Made by a program: the position numbers and the translations under genes | The notes under the pieces: generated by a model | What the model saw: the letters and a program-made list of their open reading frames with translations, nothing else | Databases searched by the model: none | What the model was told of the DNA's origin: nothing | NCBI GenBank assembly: GCA_944327425.1 | Contig: CALVHJ010000059.1 | Span: forward strand, 1 to 8,776 | From: an uncultured Bacilli bacterium | Lineage (GTDB): Bacteria; Bacillota_I; Bacilli_A; RF39; UBA660 | Direction of reading: 5' to 3' | Length of the DNA stretch: 8,776 nt | In this document: positions 6,726 through 8,776 of the stretch, in pieces | Layout: each line of letters begins with the position of its first letter | How positions within the stretch are numbered: position 1 is the stretch's first letter

Positions 6726-6742
6726 AACACCCACTCCTTAAA
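6649..6742 (-). promoter_or_regulatory. Structured RNA leader hiding the leader-ORF ribosome binding site
   Basis: By hand folding on the minus strand, TTTAAGGAGTGG (6742-6731) can pair with CTGCTCTTTAAA (6660-6649), 12 bp with three G-U pairs; this stem contains the AAGGAG ribosome binding site. Nested inside it, CTTTTATGGTA (6721-6711) pairs with TACCATAAAGG (6675-6665), 11 bp with one G-U. Further in, CTAAA pairs with TTTAG. The fold spans most of the leader ORF. It would hold off ribosome entry until opened. Energies were not calculated, and AT-rich sequence pairs easily by chance. Confidence 0.45.
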
Positions 6743-6753
6743 ACTTAATTGTT

Positions 6754-6783
6754 ATTCTAATACATCTAAAAACATTTTGTCAA
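6754..6783 (-). promoter_or_regulatory. SigA-type promoter of the leader-Rel-Nudix transcript
   Basis: On the minus strand a perfect -35 TTGACA (6783-6778) is followed, after 18 bases, by TAGAAT (6759-6754), one base from TATAAT. Start of transcription would be near 6747, just before the leader-ORF ribosome binding site. The -35 lies eight bases past the stop of the acetyltransferase gene. No terminator separates the two, so read-through from the kinase operon is also possible. Confidence 0.8.
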
Positions 6784-6790
6784 GTATTTT

Positions 6791-7363
6791 CTAATATTTC
6801 CAAAACTTTAAATATTCATCTCTTAACAATTCATAACAAAAACATTCTACTTCATCTTCCAAATAAGTATATTTTATTTTTTTTAATTTTGGAATTCTTT
6901 TAAATCCCAATTTCTCCATAAGACGCCATGAGGCCGAATTTATAATCGCCGCACAAGTTTCTATCTTATCAATGCCTACCTCTAAAAACATATAATCTAG
7001 CATTAACTTAGCTGCTTCAAATCCTATCCCTTGATGCTGATAATCTTTATCTATTATCCAACCCACATCACGAACAGAAAGAGAATTATTTAAACTTTTT
7101 TGAGAACTAATTTGCCCTATACATTTATTTTCACTTTTTAAAACAATAGACCACTGAAAAACATCCGCATCCTTAGCATGTTGCAATTTTTTATATTGCC
7201 AAGGCAATTCATCTTCCCATTTATCATGAATCTTACCTACTAAATAATATTTAGCTACTTCTTTATCTCGTAAAATCAGCCATATTACTTTTAAATCACT
7301 TTGTATTGTTGGTCTTAAAACTAAGTGTTCAGATTCTAATACTTTTGATCCTAAAAATTTCAT
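6791..7363 (-). CDS. GNAT-family N-acetyltransferase (RimJ/RimL-like)
   Basis: The protein has 190 residues and the Acetyltransf_3 layout: LVLRPTIQSDL near the N terminus, the acetyl-CoA pyrophosphate loop QHQGIG at 109-114 (Q/RxxGxG) followed by an Ala-rich helix, and the C-terminal NSASWRLMEKLGF at 142-154. These motifs are typical of enzymes that acetylate protein N termini, amino acids, or small amines and antibiotics; the acceptor cannot be deduced. The start is ten bases after the receiver stop, and its ribosome binding site AAGAGGG overlaps that stop, so it is the third gene of the kinase-receiver operon. Its activity could be unrelated to the two-component pair. Confidence 0.85.
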   Translation of the reverse strand: MKFLGSKVLESEHLVLRPTIQSDLKVIWLILRDKEVAKYYLVGKIHDKWEDELPWQYKKLQHAKDADVFQWSIVLKSENKCIGQISSQKSLNNSLSVRDVGWIIDKDYQHQGIGFEAAKLMLDYMFLEVGIDKIETCAAIINSASWRLMEKLGFKRIPKLKKIKYTYLEDEVECFCYELLRDEYLKFWKY

Positions 7364-7373
7364 ATAATCCCTC

Positions 7374-7727
7374 TTATTTATACTTATTTAAAATCAGCCT
7401 TAATTCTTCTAAATTAATTGGTTTAGCAATATAACCATCAAACCCTAAATCAAGATACTTTTCTCTTGCTCCCGTTTTTGCATCCGCAGTTAAAGCAACA
7501 ACTCCACTTTTAAACTCAGGAATTTCTTTTAAACGCCTAAATGTTTCTACCCCATCCATTTCCGGCATCATTATATCCATAAAAATAATATCATAATTAT
7601 TATTTCTAATTTTTTCTAAACACTCACTTCCACTTAAAGCCGTATCCACTTCTACATCTTCATGCTCCAACATTTTCTGAGCAACTTTAATATTAATCTT
7701 ACTATCATCAACAACTAAAACTCGCAT
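7374..7727 (-). CDS. Stand-alone response-regulator receiver (CheY/Spo0F-like)
   Basis: The 117 residues make up one receiver domain and nothing else. The acidic pair is Asp7-Asp8 (VVDDSKIN), the phosphorylation site Asp51 (FMDIMMPEMDG), the signalling Thr80 (ALTAD) and the lysine Lys102 (AKPI). There is no DNA-binding or enzymatic output, so it must act by protein contact or as a phosphorelay intermediate. The motifs are closest to receivers fused to hybrid histidine kinases. Its ATG directly follows the TAG of the kinase in the same frame, with no good ribosome binding site (only GTAAGTGATTAG before it). This suggests re-initiation by ribosomes ending the kinase and therefore matched amounts of the two proteins. 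Confidence 0.93.
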   Translation of the reverse strand: MRVLVVDDSKINIKVAQKMLEHEDVEVDTALSGSECLEKIRNNNYDIIFMDIMMPEMDGVETFRRLKEIPEFKSGVVALTADAKTGAREKYLDLGFDGYIAKPINLEELRLILNKYK

Positions 7728-8776
7728 CTAATCACTTACTTTCTGTCTTAATTTTACCACAAATGTTGTTCCTTCTGAAAGTTTTGAAGTACAGCTAATT
7801 GTTCCACCCAGTTTTTCTACTATTTTTTTCGTAATAGAAAGACCTAATCCCATACCCGACTTATTACTATCTTTATTTTCCTCAGATCTAACAAAATTCT
7901 CAAATAAATGATCCATTACTTCTTGTTTTATTCCAACTCCTGTATCTTTTACTATAATTTCAAGTTCACACATCTTATTTTTAACAACTGAACTAACTAT
8001 TAAAGTAATATAACCAAGGTCTGTATATTTAATAGCATTATCCATTAAATTAGCAATAATTCTCTTAATTTTATCAACATCACCAACTAAATATTCGGGA
8101 ACATCTATATCTGTATCCAAATCAAGTCCTTTATCTTCAAGTTTAGTACTAAATAATTCACACAAACTTGTAATTTCTTTTTTAGGATTATACTTAACCT
8201 CTTTTATATCCATATCATTAGCTTCTACACTAGCAATATCAATTACATTAGATAACATATTTAAAAGAGTATTAGAAGCATCTATTATTTCTCGACTATT
8301 TTCTTTAGCTTCTTCTAATGTCTTAGCACTATCAATAAGTTGACTAAATCCCACTATAGCATTAAGTGGTGTTCTAATCTCATGAGACATACTCGACAAA
8401 AATTCTGATTTAACTCGATTAGACTTTTCTGCTTGCTCTTTAGCCAACATAACTTCATTTAACAATTTAACATCAGGATTTTCAATAGTATGATACATTA
8501 TAAGTAATATATAAGCAAAAAAGAATCCTTCAAATATAAGCTCTCTATAAATACCTCTTAAAGCAAAACCAATTATATAAAGAACAATTAAAATTAAAAA
8601 TGGTATAAGCTTAATAATAGGTTTCTTTTTACAAATCAAATAATATGTTAATACTAAAAAAGCAAAAAAACTAATAAGGGAATATATTACCGCTATATTA
8701 TAAGATAAACCTTCTCCATCCAAAACATTACCATAATAAATTACCTGAAGTGGTAATAAAAATATTAATAATATTG
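7728..8776 (-). CDS. Membrane sensor histidine kinase, N terminus beyond the window
   Basis: The reading frame is open to the window edge. A TTG at 8723 could start it, but the codons upstream read ILLIFLLPLQVIYY, another membrane helix, so the true start is outside the window. Numbering from TTG 8723, three further helices lie at about 9-30, 38-55 and 63-81. A short coiled segment follows, then HisKA with His114 (SMSHEIRTPLN). HATPase_c follows with N box Asn225/Asn229, G1 box DTGVG (260-264), F box LFENF and G2 box GMGLGL (290-295). All catalytic boxes are present, so it should be an active kinase. The sensor is multi-helix with little extracellular sequence, suggesting a membrane-located or small-molecule signal. 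It heads the kinase-receiver-acetyltransferase operon and lies in the same frame as the receiver, one TAG apart. Confidence 0.92.
   Translation of the reverse strand, partial: ILLIFLLPLQVIYYGNVLDGEGLSYNIAVIYSLISFFAFLVLTYYLICKKKPIIKLIPFLILIVLYIIGFALRGIYRELIFEGFFFAYILLIMYHTIENPDVKLLNEVMLAKEQAEKSNRVKSEFLSSMSHEIRTPLNAIVGFSQLIDSAKTLEEAKENSREIIDASNTLLNMLSNVIDIASVEANDMDIKEVKYNPKKEITSLCELFSTKLEDKGLDLDTDIDVPEYLVGDVDKIKRIIANLMDNAIKYTDLGYITLIVSSVVKNKMCELEIIVKDTGVGIKQEVMDHLFENFVRSEENKDSNKSGMGLGLSITKKIVEKLGGTISCTSKLSEGTTFVVKLRQKVSD

Noticed and set aside
6593..6783. T-box or ppGpp/guanidine (ykkC-type) riboswitch in the Rel leader
   Set aside because: No T-box AGGGTGGNACCGCG-type antiterminator sequence or recognisable ykkC core was seen, and the leader is too short for a usual T-box.
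7710..7745. Recoded TAG giving one hybrid kinase as the main product
   Set aside because: TAG also ends the hydrolase and Rel genes, where the next gene begins at once, so it is an ordinary stop here; read-through is kept only as a possibility.
8721..8723. TTG at 8723 as the true start of the histidine kinase
   Set aside because: The frame stays open to the window edge and the upstream codons encode another hydrophobic helix, so the gene is cut by the window.
1..8776. CRISPR array, tRNA, rRNA or insertion sequence
   Set aside because: No regular repeats, cloverleaf-like sequences, rRNA-like sequence or transposase-like ORFs were seen on either strand.

Overview
The window is AT-rich DNA from a low-GC Gram-positive bacterium (Bacillota), most likely a spore-forming or formerly spore-forming member of Bacilli/Erysipelotrichia or a related gut lineage. 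The evidence is strong AGGAGG-type ribosome binding sites, tightly packed co-directional operons, U-tailed terminators, a cysteine-rich CotY/CotZ-family coat protein behind a SigK-like promoter, and a Rel-type alarmone enzyme. The species cannot be named from this sequence. There are no tRNA or rRNA genes, insertion sequences or CRISPR arrays.

Layout. (1) 26-4063, minus strand: a two-gene operon with its own extended -10 promoter and terminator. It encodes a 1007-residue membrane-anchored cell-wall hydrolase (disordered cytoplasmic tail, one membrane segment, SpoIID-like, SGNH, M23 and phage-tail-lysozyme-like modules). A 298-residue single-pass protein follows, with an exported part that looks like two NTF2/VirB8-like domains. 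The pair resembles the PrgK/PrgL (VirB1/VirB8) pair of Gram-positive type IV secretion, but no other secretion gene is present. (2) 4098-4655, plus strand: the coat-protein gene, divergent from the hydrolase and convergent with the next operon. (3) 4672-6783, minus strand: a Rel-family gene and a Nudix hydrolase gene, translationally coupled. They are preceded by a strong promoter, a 30-codon leader ORF folded into a long hairpin, and an intrinsic terminator directly upstream of the Rel ribosome binding site. (4) 6791-8776, minus strand: a membrane histidine kinase (its beginning lies beyond the window), a stand-alone receiver protein and a GNAT acetyltransferase, all nearly touching.

How the genes may work together. 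The Rel protein keeps every recognisable (p)ppGpp-hydrolase residue, but its synthetase half has lost several conserved residues and the usual C-terminal regulatory half is absent. With the downstream Nudix enzyme it could form an alarmone- or nucleotide-clearing operon controlled by a translation-sensitive leader. The kinase and receiver form a phosphotransfer pair with no DNA-binding output in view. The hydrolase operon would act on peptidoglycan outside the membrane. The coat gene would be expressed late in the mother cell. The leader, the probable hydrolase-only Rel, and the modular hydrolase beside a spore gene deserve the most attention.
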